Below, piece by piece: positions 7,045 through 15,217 of a stretch of 64,000 nucleotides of DNA. The stretch covers positions 682,001-746,000 of the forward strand of contig VAXW01000005.1 of the NCBI GenBank assembly GCA_005884115.1, in the 5' to 3' direction. This DNA comes from Actinomycetota bacterium. GTDB lineage: Bacteria; Actinomycetota; Thermoleophilia; Solirubrobacterales; Solirubrobacteraceae. The first letter of the stretch is position 1. Every line of letters starts with the position of its first letter. The translations under genes and the position numbers were made by a program. The notes below the pieces were generated by a model. That model did no database searches, was not told the DNA's origin, and saw nothing but the letters and a program-made list of their open reading frames with translations.

Positions 7045-7911
7045 ATGGCCACCTGCTACCGACACCCCTCCCGCGAGACCGGCGTCTCCTGCTCCTCGTG
7101 CGGGCGGCCGATCTGTCCCGACTGCATGACCACGACGCCCGTCGGCATGCGCTGCCCGGAGTGCTCGCGCCAGCGCACCCCCGTGAAAACGCTGCGCAGC
7201 ACAGCGCGCCAGCCCGAGGTCACGCTCGCGCTCATCGCCGTCAACGTCGCCGCCTTCATAGCCGAGGGCAACCTCACGCTCACCGGCCGGGCCAGCAACA
7301 GCGTGTTCGAAAAAGGAGCACTGCTGGGCAGCCTCGCCGGCCACCCCGACCAGGGCGTGGCGCACGGTCAGTGGTGGCGCGTCATCACCAGCGGCTTCCT
7401 GCACCAGGGCCTGCTCCACATCGCCTTCAACATGTATGTCCTCTATGTGCTCGGGCAGATGCTCGAGCCCGCGCTCGGCCGCCTGCGCTTCGCCGCCATC
7501 TACTTCATCTCGCTGCTCGCCGGCTCTCTCGGCGCGCTGATCGTGGCGCCGCACTCGCTCACCGTCGGCGCGTCAGGCGCCGTCTTCGGGCTTATGGGCG
7601 CGGCCGCCGTGGAGATGCGCTCGCGCCAGATCCCCGTCATGCAAAGCGGCGTCGGCGGTCTGATCGTCATCAACCTGATCATCAGCTTCACCCTGCCCGG
7701 CATCTCCTGGGGCGGGCACGTGGGCGGGCTCATCGGCGGCGCGCTCGCCGCCTCCGCGATCCAGCTCGGCAACCGCTACCGCTCGCAGCTGCTCGCGCTG
7801 TCCACCTGCCTACTGCTCGGCGCCTGCGCTTTCGCCGGCTCGCTCGTCGCGGCTCACTCGAGCACCGACGAAGGCGTGCCCAGCACGCAGTTCTTCGAAG
7901 GCGGTCAGTGA
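7045..7911 (+). CDS. rhomboid family intramembrane serine protease with N-terminal zinc finger
   Basis: Rhomboids cleave transmembrane substrates within the bilayer. The 288-residue product starts with a B-box-like zinc-binding segment (CYRHPSRETGVSCSSCGRPI, then CPDC and CPEC), followed by six or so membrane helices. The catalytic serine is in GASGAVFG and the catalytic histidine in GGHVGGLIGG; the WWR and the HxxxNM signature (HIAFNMYV) are also present. This zinc finger plus rhomboid arrangement is common in Actinobacteria. A TAGGCT hexamer ends 12 bases before the ATG and no ribosome binding site is visible, so the mRNA may be nearly leaderless. It converges on the next gene with 8 bases between stops. 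Confidence 0.9.
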   Translation: MATCYRHPSRETGVSCSSCGRPICPDCMTTTPVGMRCPECSRQRTPVKTLRSTARQPEVTLALIAVNVAAFIAEGNLTLTGRASNSVFEKGALLGSLAGHPDQGVAHGQWWRVITSGFLHQGLLHIAFNMYVLYVLGQMLEPALGRLRFAAIYFISLLAGSLGALIVAPHSLTVGASGAVFGLMGAAAVEMRSRQIPVMQSGVGGLIVINLIISFTLPGISWGGHVGGLIGGALAASAIQLGNRYRSQLLALSTCLLLGACAFAGSLVAAHSSTDEGVPSTQFFEGGQ

Positions 7912-7919
7912 CGCCGCCA

Positions 7920-8873
7920 CTAGGCGCTGCGGCGCGCGCTCGCCAGCGTCGCTAGCGGCACCTCCACGATCTCCCCCGGGGCCTCGGCGAAGAGGTCGCG
8001 GTGGAAGATGTGCGCGAGCAGCTCCAGGCCCTCTATGAGCCTCGGTCCCGGCCGCGAGAAGTACGCGCCCCCGTTCACCGCCACCACCCGCCGCGCTCCC
8101 GCCGCCGCGAGTTGCTCTGAATGCGCGTCAGCCTCAGCGCGAGCGCGCGCCGCATCCCAGCCGCACGGCATCGCGATCACGATCTCGGGCTCAGCGGCCG
8201 TGAGCTCCTCCCAGGAGACCACGCGGGACGGCGCGCCGGCCGCGCCGAGCACATCCTCTGCGCCCGCCAGCTCGATCAGCTCCGGCGTCCAGTGGCCGGC
8301 CACGTAGACGGGGTCGAACCACTCGAGCGCAGCCACGCGCGGGCGTAGGCTCGGCTGCGCGGCGCCTCCCGCCGGCTGCTGCGCGGCGCGCGCCGCGCTC
8401 TCCACGCGCGCGATCCGCGTTCTGGCCTCGGCGAGCAGCTGCGCGCCCCGGGGCTCGCTGCCCGTGAGCTGGGCGAGCGTCGTGACGTCCTCGAGCGTCT
8501 CGCCGAGCGTGTGCGGGTCAAGCGCGATCACGCGCGGGCAGCGTGGCAGCTCGCGAGCGAGCTCCACGACCTCCCCGTAGGACACAGCGCACACCGGGCA
8601 CAGCGCCTGCGTGACGATCAGATCCGGCTCCAGCGCCGCCAGCGTGCCCTCGTCCAGCTCGTAGATCGCCTCCCCGCGCCGCGTGCGCTCTCGCACCGCC
8701 GTGTCGATCTGCGCCGCCGTCAGGCCCGCGGGCAGCGCATCGCGCGTGACCCGCTCGAGCAGCTGTGCACGCGGCGGGTAGTCGCACTCGTGCGTGACCC
8801 CCACCACCTGCTCGCCGAGGCCGAGGGCGAACAGCAGCTCCGTCGCGTGGGGAACGAGGCTCACGATGCGCAT
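7920..8873 (-). CDS. cobalamin/corrinoid-binding (BtuF-like) periplasmic-binding-family protein without a signal peptide
   Basis: The 317-residue product is a two-lobed helical-backbone binding protein of the BtuF/FecB class: it opens with RIVSLVPHATELLFALGLGE, then VGVTHECDYP, and later has PDLIVTQALCPVCAVS and VYVAGHWTPELIELAGAEDV. Class members capture vitamin B12 or iron chelates for an ABC importer. Here the conserved first strand begins at residue 2, so there is no export signal, and no permease or ATPase gene is adjacent. The family does contain such cytosolic actinobacterial members of unknown role. The substrate is not established by sequence alone. Confidence 0.8.
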   Translation of the reverse strand: MRIVSLVPHATELLFALGLGEQVVGVTHECDYPPRAQLLERVTRDALPAGLTAAQIDTAVRERTRRGEAIYELDEGTLAALEPDLIVTQALCPVCAVSYGEVVELARELPRCPRVIALDPHTLGETLEDVTTLAQLTGSEPRGAQLLAEARTRIARVESAARAAQQPAGGAAQPSLRPRVAALEWFDPVYVAGHWTPELIELAGAEDVLGAAGAPSRVVSWEELTAAEPEIVIAMPCGWDAARARAEADAHSEQLAAAGARRVVAVNGGAYFSRPGPRLIEGLELLAHIFHRDLFAEAPGEIVEVPLATLASARRSA

Positions 8874-9021
8874 GCGCTGCAGGAGACTGTAGGCGCTCGG
8901 CCGGTGCCGCGGGCCTCCGCGGGCCAGCGTCGGCGCTCGCTGCTCGGGCCGGGACCGGCGTGCGGCGCTGCTGCCGAGTCGGGCGTTTGAACCATGCCCG
9001 CCGGGGTAGCCTGGCGGATGC

Positions 9022-9318
9022 ATGCCGGTACTGGGTGACTCTGAAGTCGAGCAGCGGCTGAAGGAACTGGGCGACTGGCGCCGCGCAGGCGGTGGCGAGG
9101 AGGCGCCGTGCATCGAGCGCGACTTCCGCTTTGGAGACTTCGCGGCGGCGATCTCCTTCGTGGACCACGTGGCGGAGCGCGCGGAGGCCGCCAACCACCA
9201 CCCCGACATACTCGTGCACGGCTGGAACAAGGTCCGCCTGACGCTCTCCACGCATTCCCAGGGTGGCCTCACCGACGCCGACTTCGCGCTCGCGCGCGAG
9301 ATCGACGCGCTCGCGTGA
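9022..9318 (+). CDS. 4a-hydroxytetrahydrobiopterin dehydratase (pterin-4a-carbinolamine dehydratase)
   Basis: This enzyme dehydrates 4a-hydroxytetrahydrobiopterin so the pterin cofactor of aromatic amino-acid hydroxylases can be recycled. The 98-residue product is full length and has the family signature EAANHHPDI followed by WNKVRLTLSTHSQGGLTDAD. It has no hydroxylase partner in the window; many bacteria carry the dehydratase alone, where its role may be in other pterin metabolism. A TAGCCT hexamer ends 9 bases before ATG 9022, so transcription may begin at or near the start codon. Confidence 0.92.
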   Translation: MPVLGDSEVEQRLKELGDWRRAGGGEEAPCIERDFRFGDFAAAISFVDHVAERAEAANHHPDILVHGWNKVRLTLSTHSQGGLTDADFALAREIDALA

Positions 9319-9423
9319 GAGCTCGGCCCAGCGTCCGCAAGCGGCCTGGCTTCTGAGAGGAAGCGCTGCTACCTTTGGCTGGTCGGCAAGAGATGATCGA
9401 CGACGAAGAACCTCACCAACGCG

Positions 9424-9491
9424 GCGCGGCAAGGGAGGAACGCGTGCCGCGCAGCCGGCTCAGCCGGCGCCCACGCTGCGCTAGCTCCCTT
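9424..9491 (+). promoter_or_regulatory. structured leader upstream of the CNNM/CorC gene
   Basis: Within the 193-base gap before the CNNM gene, GCGCGGCA (9424-9431) pairs perfectly with TGCCGCGC (9445-9452). AGCCGGCT (9453-9460) is a self-palindrome, and AAGGGAG (9431-9437) can pair instead with CTCCCTT (9485-9491). The overlap of the pairings would allow alternative folds. It does not match a riboswitch class I know. Confidence 0.3.
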
Positions 9492-9511
9492 CGCGGGGTG
9501 CCTGCCCGCGC

Positions 9512-10840
9512 GTGAACGCCGTCAAGCTCATCATCGCGGCGGTTCTCGTCGCTCTCAATGCGTTCTTCGTGATCGCCGAGTACGCGCTCGTGCGCTCGCG
9601 CCGCGCGCGCCTGGAGGTGATGCGCGAGGAGGGGATCAAGGGCGCGCGCCTGGCGCTCATGCAGCTGGCGAACATCAACGAGTACATCTCCGCCGTCCAG
9701 ATCGGAATAACCATGACCTCGATCGGGATCGGCGCGCTCGGCGAGCCGGCGCTCGCGGCGCTGCTGAAAGGCGCGCTCGGAGGCGCGCTGGGCCACGGCG
9801 CAGCCGTCGCCATCACGGCGACTGTCGCGTTCCTGTTCATCTCCTGTGCCCAGCTGGTGGCCGGCGAGATGGTGCCCAAGTTCTATGCCATCGATCGCGC
9901 CGAGACGGTCGCACGCCGCGTCGCCCGCCCGCTGCAGCTGTTCAGCGTCCTGTTCCGGCCGCTGATCGTCGCGTTGACCGCGCTCGCCGACCGCATCCTG
10001 CGCCTGCTCGGCGTAGACATGAGCCTCGAGCGCCGCGGCGGCTCGCCCGATGAGCTCAAGCGCCTGATCGCCGAGTCCTACGCCGGCGGGCATATCGACC
10101 CTGGCGAGGCGGGGATGCTCAGGGGCGTCTTCCACCTGCACGAGCAAGAGGCGCGTCAGGTGATGACGCCGATCCCCGCCGTCGTCACCGTCGACATCTC
10201 GGAGGACGTGGGAACGGCGCTGCGCAAGTGCATCTCCTCGGGCCACACGCGCGTGCTGGTCACAGAGGACAGCAACACCGACCGCGTGCGCGGGCTCGTG
10301 CACGCTAGCGGCCTCGCCGACCGGCTGATGCGAGAGGGGCCTCACGCATCGCTCGAGCCGATCGTGCACGACGCTCCGATCGTGCCCGAGACGAAGGCTC
10401 TCGACGACCTGCTCGCCGAGCTCCAGCGCGAGCGCACCTCGATGGCGGTGGTCGTCGACGAGTACGGGCGCGTCGTCGGCATCGTGACCGTCGAGGACAT
10501 CGTCGAGGAGGTCGTGGGCGAGATAACAGACGAGACCGACCCCGCCGCCGGCGAGGTCCGCAAGCTCGCCAACGGCGACTGGTTCGTGCGCGGTCACGTG
10601 GCCGTGACCGACCTCTCCGACTACGGGCTCGACCTGCCCGTCGACAGCGACGCCTACAACTCAGTCGGCGGCCTCGTCTTCGCCGAGCTCGGAAGGCTGC
10701 CGCGGCGCGGAGACACGATCACCGCCGACGGCTACTCGATCCGCGTCGAGTCCGTGCGCGAAAACCGCATCGAGGCCGTGCGCATCCGCGAGCGCGGGCG
10801 GCGCTCGCGCGCGGCGCAGGAGGCGCGGCAGGAGTCCTGA
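9512..10840 (+). CDS. CNNM/CorC (HlyC) family transport-associated membrane protein
   Basis: CNNM/CorC proteins are linked to Mg2+ (and Co2+) efflux at the membrane. The 442-residue product has the DUF21 membrane domain (about residues 1-190, helices such as LIIAAVLVALNAFFVIAEYA and AVAITATVAFLFISCAQLVA), then a CBS pair (about 205-330, with VMTPIPAVVTVD and MAVVVDEYGRVVGIVTVEDI), and a C-terminal CorC/HlyC domain (DLSDYGLDLPVDSDAYNSVG). The start is GTG 9512; ATG codons further in would cut the first helix. A strong hairpin downstream (10994-11022) probably ends the transcript. Confidence 0.9.
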   Translation: MNAVKLIIAAVLVALNAFFVIAEYALVRSRRARLEVMREEGIKGARLALMQLANINEYISAVQIGITMTSIGIGALGEPALAALLKGALGGALGHGAAVAITATVAFLFISCAQLVAGEMVPKFYAIDRAETVARRVARPLQLFSVLFRPLIVALTALADRILRLLGVDMSLERRGGSPDELKRLIAESYAGGHIDPGEAGMLRGVFHLHEQEARQVMTPIPAVVTVDISEDVGTALRKCISSGHTRVLVTEDSNTDRVRGLVHASGLADRLMREGPHASLEPIVHDAPIVPETKALDDLLAELQRERTSMAVVVDEYGRVVGIVTVEDIVEEVVGEITDETDPAAGEVRKLANGDWFVRGHVAVTDLSDYGLDLPVDSDAYNSVGGLVFAELGRLPRRGDTITADGYSIRVESVRENRIEAVRIRERGRRSRAAQEARQES

Positions 10841-11208
10841 GGGCGGCTCGACCAGCTCGAAGGTGCCCTGCCCGCAGCACTGCCCGCCCTGCTTGAGGGC
10901 GCGTGCGTGCACGCGGCAGGCCGCTGCGGACCGGAAGAGGTGCGGCCAGGGAAGAGCTGGGCCGGGGAAGACCGCGGCTGCCCCCGAGAACACGTCCGGC
11001 CCGCGGGGGGAGCGGGCCGGACTGTGTGCACTGGGAGGAGGCGGGTGTGCAGTGCGACTTTTCGCGTCGCAGGGTGCAGTATCGGCTGCGCCGATCAACG
11101 CCCGCTAAAACCTAGGCTCAGGGCTAGTAAAGATTTTCGCCCCGCAAATGCGGGCTCGGCGACGGCTTGCCGGCGGCCCGGGCGGCAGGCTGGCGCCCGC
11201 GCCGGCGC
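10841..11208. other. intergenic stretch with one terminator hairpin
   Basis: These 368 bases between two convergent genes contain no coding frame with a recognisable protein. The only clear structure is the 11-bp hairpin at 10994-11022. Confidence 0.6.
10994..11022 (+). terminator. terminator-like hairpin, possibly bidirectional
   Basis: GTCCGGCCCGC (10994-11004) and GCGGGCCGGAC (11012-11022) form a perfect 11-bp GC stem with a 7-base loop. It lies between the convergent CNNM and 3-hydroxyacyl-CoA dehydrogenase genes and could serve both. There is no U-tract, as is common in high-GC Actinobacteria. Confidence 0.65.
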
Positions 11209-12024
11209 TCAGCTCGGGTAAGCGTGAAAGCCGCGTCCGCTCTTGCGCCCGAGCGCGCCTTCGGCGATCAGCTCGCGCATGCGCGGCGGCGGCTGCTCGC
11301 CGAGCGTCTCGCCAATGGCGCTGCTCACGTCGAGGCCCACGAGGTCGAGCAGTGCGAGCGGCCCCATGGGATGCCCTGCGCCGAGGCGCATGCAGGTGTC
11401 GACGGCGTCGGCGTCGAGCCCGGTCTCTTCGAGCAGGCGCACGGCGCTGAACAGGTACGGGAACAGCAGGCGGTTGACGACGAACCCGGGGACATCGGGC
11501 ACCTCGACGGGCGTCTTCTCGAACGTCTCACACAGCGCCAGCACGCGCTCGCGCGTCTCCGCGCTGGCGGCGGCCGGGAAGGTGACCTCGACGAGCTTCA
11601 TCTTGCTCACGGGGTTGAACACGTGCAGGCCGGCGAAGCGCTCGACTCGCCCGCTGGCCTCTGCCAGCCGCTGGACCGACAGCGAAGAGGTGGTGGTGGC
11701 GAGGATCGCCTCGGCCGGCAAGAGCTCGCCGAGCTCGGCCAGCAGGCTGGCCTTGACGTCGTGGTCCTCGACGACTGCCTCGACGACGAAGGTCGCCTGC
11801 GAGAGCTGCTCGCGGTCGGTCACGACCTGCACCTGCTCGGGACCGGTCTCGGCCCCCGCGCGCTGCAGCCCCTCCTCGACGTGCGCGCGGGCGCGCGCCG
11901 CAGAGCCCTCGGAGCGCGCCAGCAGCAGCACGGGAACGTGGTGCGCGGCGGTCGTCGCGAGGCCGCACGCGATCGCGCCGCTGCCGACGATGGCGAGATG
12001 TTCGTTGTCCGGGGCGCGCTGCAT
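11209..12024 (-). CDS. 3-hydroxyacyl-CoA (3-hydroxybutyryl-CoA) dehydrogenase
   Basis: This NAD-dependent enzyme oxidises 3-hydroxyacyl-CoA to 3-ketoacyl-CoA in beta-oxidation, or runs in reverse in butyryl-CoA synthesis. The 271-residue product has the dinucleotide-binding motif AIVGSGAIACGLA, the catalytic His region FAGLHVFNPVSKMKLVEV, then VPGFVVNRLLFPYL and the C-terminal domain ending GRKSGRGFHAYP. The motif GSGAIA replaces the more usual GAGxMG, a small deviation. The gene is divergent from a thiolase, which would act on its product, and both face a 16-bp palindrome. Confidence 0.9.
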   Translation of the reverse strand: MQRAPDNEHLAIVGSGAIACGLATTAAHHVPVLLLARSEGSAARARAHVEEGLQRAGAETGPEQVQVVTDREQLSQATFVVEAVVEDHDVKASLLAELGELLPAEAILATTTSSLSVQRLAEASGRVERFAGLHVFNPVSKMKLVEVTFPAAASAETRERVLALCETFEKTPVEVPDVPGFVVNRLLFPYLFSAVRLLEETGLDADAVDTCMRLGAGHPMGPLALLDLVGLDVSSAIGETLGEQPPPRMRELIAEGALGRKSGRGFHAYPS

Positions 12025-12037
12025 CGGCGGACGAGGT

Positions 12038-12053
12038 GATTGACGAGTCAATC
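12038..12053. promoter_or_regulatory. palindromic operator between divergent fatty-acid genes
   Basis: GATTGACGAGTCAATC is a perfect 7-bp inverted repeat around a central GA. It lies 14 bases from the start of the dehydrogenase gene and 127 bases from that of the thiolase. TetR- or GntR-type regulators of fatty-acid degradation typically bind such sites. No regulator gene is in the window, so the binding protein is unknown. Confidence 0.5.
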
Positions 12054-12180
12054 TATTGCTCGTGAAGCGGTAGAGTAGGGACTGCGGGGGCCGGACATGG
12101 TCTAGCCGGCATGTCAGCTCCGCGCGAGCGGGCACGCTCGCCACCTCAAACGCCGGCTACAGATCACAGGAGGACTCCAC

Positions 12181-13353
12181 ATGAGGCAGCCAGAGGGCCG
12201 CGAGGTCGTGATCGTCGAGGCTGTGCGCACGCCGATCGGGCGCGGGCACAAGGAGAAGGGCTACTACAAGGACACGCACCCCAACGAGCTGCTCGGTCGC
12301 TGCTACACGGAGGTCATCGCACGCGCGGGCATCGAGCCGCGTGAGGTCGAAGACGTGGTCGCGGGCTGCGTGTCGCAGTTCGGCGAGCAGGGCCTGAACG
12401 TCGCCCGCAACGCGTGGCTGCACGAGGGTCTTCCGATCGAGACGCCCGGCACGACCGTCGACCGCCAATGCGGCTCGGCGCAGCAGGCCGTGAACTTCTC
12501 CGCCGCGCTGATCGCGGCCGGCGTGCACGACGCGATGATCGGCTCGGGCGTCGAGCACATGGGCCACCTCAGCTTTGGCGACGTCGCCAAAACGCAGCAG
12601 GACTACGGTCAGGCCTTCACGCCACAGCTGATGGCCAAGCACAACATCGTCGGCCAGGGCCTCGGCGCGGAGATGATCGCCGATCAGTGGGAGATTCCGC
12701 GCTCTGAGCTCGACGAGCTCGCGCTGCGCTCGCACAAGCTCGCCCACCAGGCCACCGAGGAGGGACGCTTCGAGCGCGAGATGGTGCCGATGTCGGTGAA
12801 CGGCGACACGTACGTGACCGACCAGGGCATCCGCCCGGACACGAACCTCGAGGCGCTCTCGCAGCTGAAGCCGGTGTTCAAGGAGGACGGCAAGATCACC
12901 GCGGGCAACTCCTCGCAGATCTCAGACGGCGCAGCGGCGGTGCTGCTGATGTCGGCGGACAAGGCCAAGGAGCTGGGCCTGAAGGCGCGCGCGCGCATCG
13001 TCGACCAGACGACCGTCGGCACCGACCCGGTGAAAATGCTCGAGGGGCCGATTCCGGCGACCGCCAGGATCCTCCAGCGCAACGGCATCACGATCAACGA
13101 CATCGACCTGTTCGAGATCAACGAGGCGTTCGCCCCCGTGGTGGCCGCGTGGCGCCGCGAGCACAACCCGGACATGGACCGCGTCAACGTCAACGGCGGC
13201 GCGATGGCGCTCGGCCACCCGCTCGGCTCGACGGGCGCGCGCCTGATCACGACGCTGCTGCACGAGCTCGAGCGCTCCGACAAGGAGATCGGCTTCGTGA
13301 CAATGTGCTGCGGCGGCGGTCTGGGCACGGGCACGCTCATCCAGCGCGTCTGA
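12181..13353 (+). CDS. acetyl-CoA acetyltransferase / 3-ketoacyl-CoA thiolase
   Basis: Thiolases cleave 3-ketoacyl-CoA with CoA, or condense two acyl-CoAs. The 390-residue product is full length and has the nucleophilic cysteine in DRQCGSAQQAV (about residue 97), NEAFAPV with GHPLGSTGAR (catalytic His), and the second active cysteine in CCGGGLGTGT. The ATG has a strong ribosome binding site (AGGAGG). It is divergent from a 3-hydroxyacyl-CoA dehydrogenase, the preceding step of beta-oxidation, with a shared palindromic operator. Chain-length preference cannot be read from sequence; it could also be a steroid-type thiolase. Confidence 0.93.
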   Translation: MRQPEGREVVIVEAVRTPIGRGHKEKGYYKDTHPNELLGRCYTEVIARAGIEPREVEDVVAGCVSQFGEQGLNVARNAWLHEGLPIETPGTTVDRQCGSAQQAVNFSAALIAAGVHDAMIGSGVEHMGHLSFGDVAKTQQDYGQAFTPQLMAKHNIVGQGLGAEMIADQWEIPRSELDELALRSHKLAHQATEEGRFEREMVPMSVNGDTYVTDQGIRPDTNLEALSQLKPVFKEDGKITAGNSSQISDGAAAVLLMSADKAKELGLKARARIVDQTTVGTDPVKMLEGPIPATARILQRNGITINDIDLFEINEAFAPVVAAWRREHNPDMDRVNVNGGAMALGHPLGSTGARLITTLLHELERSDKEIGFVTMCCGGGLGTGTLIQRV

Positions 13354-13380
13354 GCAGCAAACGGCTCCGACGATGAGGAG

Positions 13381-13402
13381 GGCCGGCCTCCGAGGGCCGG
13401 CC
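13381..13402 (+). terminator. terminator-like hairpin after the thiolase gene
   Basis: GGCCGGCC (13381-13388) and GGCCGGCC (13395-13402) pair as an 8-bp GC stem with a short loop, 27 bases after the thiolase stop. Confidence 0.55.
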
Positions 13403-13517
13403 AGAGGGGTCGCTGCGTGCGCTGCCGGGCGCGCGCGGGGGCAGCGCGCGGGGCGTGCGCGTGGCTGGCGCGATGCCGGTGGTCCGCCCGCAGGTCCCGG
13501 CGCGCGCGAGGACAGCC

Positions 13518-15107
13518 TCAGCCGCTAGGCCCGCCGCCGGTCCAGTCGACGGCGACGGGCTGCAGCGCCAGCAGCGCCGCCCAGGTCGCGGCGTCGGCCC
13601 TCGCGCTCGGGGCGATCCCGCGGGCCTGCTGGAAGGCGGCCAGGTCGGCAGCGGTCTGGGAGCCGAATATGCCCGTCGTTTCCTGCGCTTCGATGGCGCT
13701 CGCGAGGTGCTCCTGCATCCATAGGACCTGGTCGCCTTTGGATCCTTCGTGCAGTTCGGGCAGCGAGGTGTTGGGGATCACGCTGGTCAGCGGCTGGAGC
13801 GGTTCGGCCAGCGTGCGCCAACCCTGCGCCGGCGTTTCCTGCCAGTCCCAGAAGGAGATGCCGGCGGCCCCGTAGTCGACGGCCTCCTCGCGGAAGCGCA
13901 GCAGGTCAGCCTGGCTGACGCCGCCGTACGTCTGCCCCAGCGGGAAGATCGGTCGCCCGTAGATGCGGTTGGCGATGTAGGTGTTCGCGTAGACGGTGTC
14001 GACCGATGTGCCGATGTCCTTCCAGTACATCTGCGGCGCGTTGTACTGAGCCGCGCCCGGTCCCAGGAACACGGAGTAGGGGAACCTCGGGTGATAGGAG
14101 ACGTAGGGGAAGCCGGCGAGCCCGAGCGGGTAGTTCGGGCCGATGGCTGCGCGCAGCGCGCTGATGTAGCTCTGCGCTGAGGAGTAGCGGCCCTCGTACT
14201 CGGCCTCGGCGTCGATCACCAGGCAGTCGGCTCCGGCGGCGACGGCCCTCGCGCCCAGGCTGGCCTCGCCTGCTGGGTTGCTGCCGTAGACGTACTGCCA
14301 CGCGCACACGTGCAGGCCGTTTGCGTGCAGTTCGGCGACCAGCTGTGGGGAGAACTGGCTCCAGTAGTTGGTCGAGCCGTCGGAGCTCTTGATGAACAGC
14401 GTCGTCACGCCCGCTGCGCGCGCCTGGGCGACGATCGCGGCGATGTTGCCGCCGCTCGAGCGGCTGAGGTACCAGATCCACATGCCCTGGCCGTCGAACG
14501 CCGTGCCGCTCACCGCTCCCGTCCCAATGGGTGCGAGCGAGCGCGTGACGCGCGGCGGGTGCAGCGCGTGGCGAAAGACGTAGATCGGGCCGAACGAGCT
14601 TGTGTAGCGGCCGCGGCTCATGAGCACCTTGATGCGCCCCGAGTGCGCGCTCGAGGGAACATGCACGATCAACCCGAGCCGCGTCGCCCGCAGCCGCGCG
14701 CCCGGCGAGTTGCGGCTGATGCGAGCTCCACCGGAACGGGGGAAGGCGACGACCATCCCCGCGCGCAGGCCGCGGCCGGCGAAGAGCAGCAGCCCGCGCA
14801 CCGAGACCTGGCGCGGATTGCCGCTGCATTTGGACGTCGGCACGCAGCTCACCTTCGTGATGCGGACAGACGTGACGTGCCGGCTGCTGGCGCTCGAGGT
14901 TTTCGGCGCGGGCGTCGCGGTTCTCGTCGTGACCGGCGCGCCGACCTTCGGCGCGGCGGACCCACCCGGCGAGGCGACCCCGCCCGCGCTTGCGGCCGCA
15001 GCTTCGCCGGCGCCGAGCAGCGCCAGCAGCGGGCAGCAGAGCGCCGCCGCGGCGGTAGCGGCAATGGCAAGGCTGCCCCGGGTGCGGGCGTCGCTGGTGG
15101 CCAACAA
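13518..15107 (-). CDS. secreted glycoside-hydrolase-like protein with C-terminal peptidoglycan-binding domain
   Basis: The 529-residue product has a signal sequence (LAIAATAAAALCCPLLALLGA), a low-complexity Ala/Ser/Thr linker, a beta-rich domain with a Cys pair (VSCVPTSKCSG), and a TIM-barrel-like central domain: FDGQGMWIWYLSRSSGGNIA, then TTLFIKSSDGSTNYW, CLVIDAEAEYEGRY and ISFWDWQE. This pattern fits DUF1906/GH25-type lysozyme-like barrels, with acidic residues in DAEAEYE as candidate catalytic groups. The C-terminal ~70 residues (LHEGSKGDQVLWMQEHL, then GIFGSQTAADLAAFQQARG) are a classic peptidoglycan-binding domain. It is likely a cell-wall hydrolase or remodelling enzyme outside the membrane. 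The catalytic specificity is inferred. Confidence 0.75.
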   Translation of the reverse strand: MLATSDARTRGSLAIAATAAAALCCPLLALLGAGEAAAASAGGVASPGGSAAPKVGAPVTTRTATPAPKTSSASSRHVTSVRITKVSCVPTSKCSGNPRQVSVRGLLLFAGRGLRAGMVVAFPRSGGARISRNSPGARLRATRLGLIVHVPSSAHSGRIKVLMSRGRYTSSFGPIYVFRHALHPPRVTRSLAPIGTGAVSGTAFDGQGMWIWYLSRSSGGNIAAIVAQARAAGVTTLFIKSSDGSTNYWSQFSPQLVAELHANGLHVCAWQYVYGSNPAGEASLGARAVAAGADCLVIDAEAEYEGRYSSAQSYISALRAAIGPNYPLGLAGFPYVSYHPRFPYSVFLGPGAAQYNAPQMYWKDIGTSVDTVYANTYIANRIYGRPIFPLGQTYGGVSQADLLRFREEAVDYGAAGISFWDWQETPAQGWRTLAEPLQPLTSVIPNTSLPELHEGSKGDQVLWMQEHLASAIEAQETTGIFGSQTAADLAAFQQARGIAPSARADAATWAALLALQPVAVDWTGGGPSG

Positions 15108-15217
15108 GGTCCGGTCCCTCTGCGCCGACGCTCGAGGCGTCCGAGCGTCCGATCGGCGCCGTCTGAGGTTAGACGCTCTGCCCCAGCAAAACCGAGGCCG
15201 GAGAGGAAAGTTGCGCG

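Noticed and set aside
10841..11208. Possible small genes between the CNNM and dehydrogenase genes
   Set aside because: The frames are short, Arg/Gly-rich and without start support; only the hairpin is convincing.
13518..13821. Alternative frames in the peptidoglycan-binding end of the secreted hydrolase gene
   Set aside because: The minus-strand main frame has the full peptidoglycan-binding motif; the others do not.
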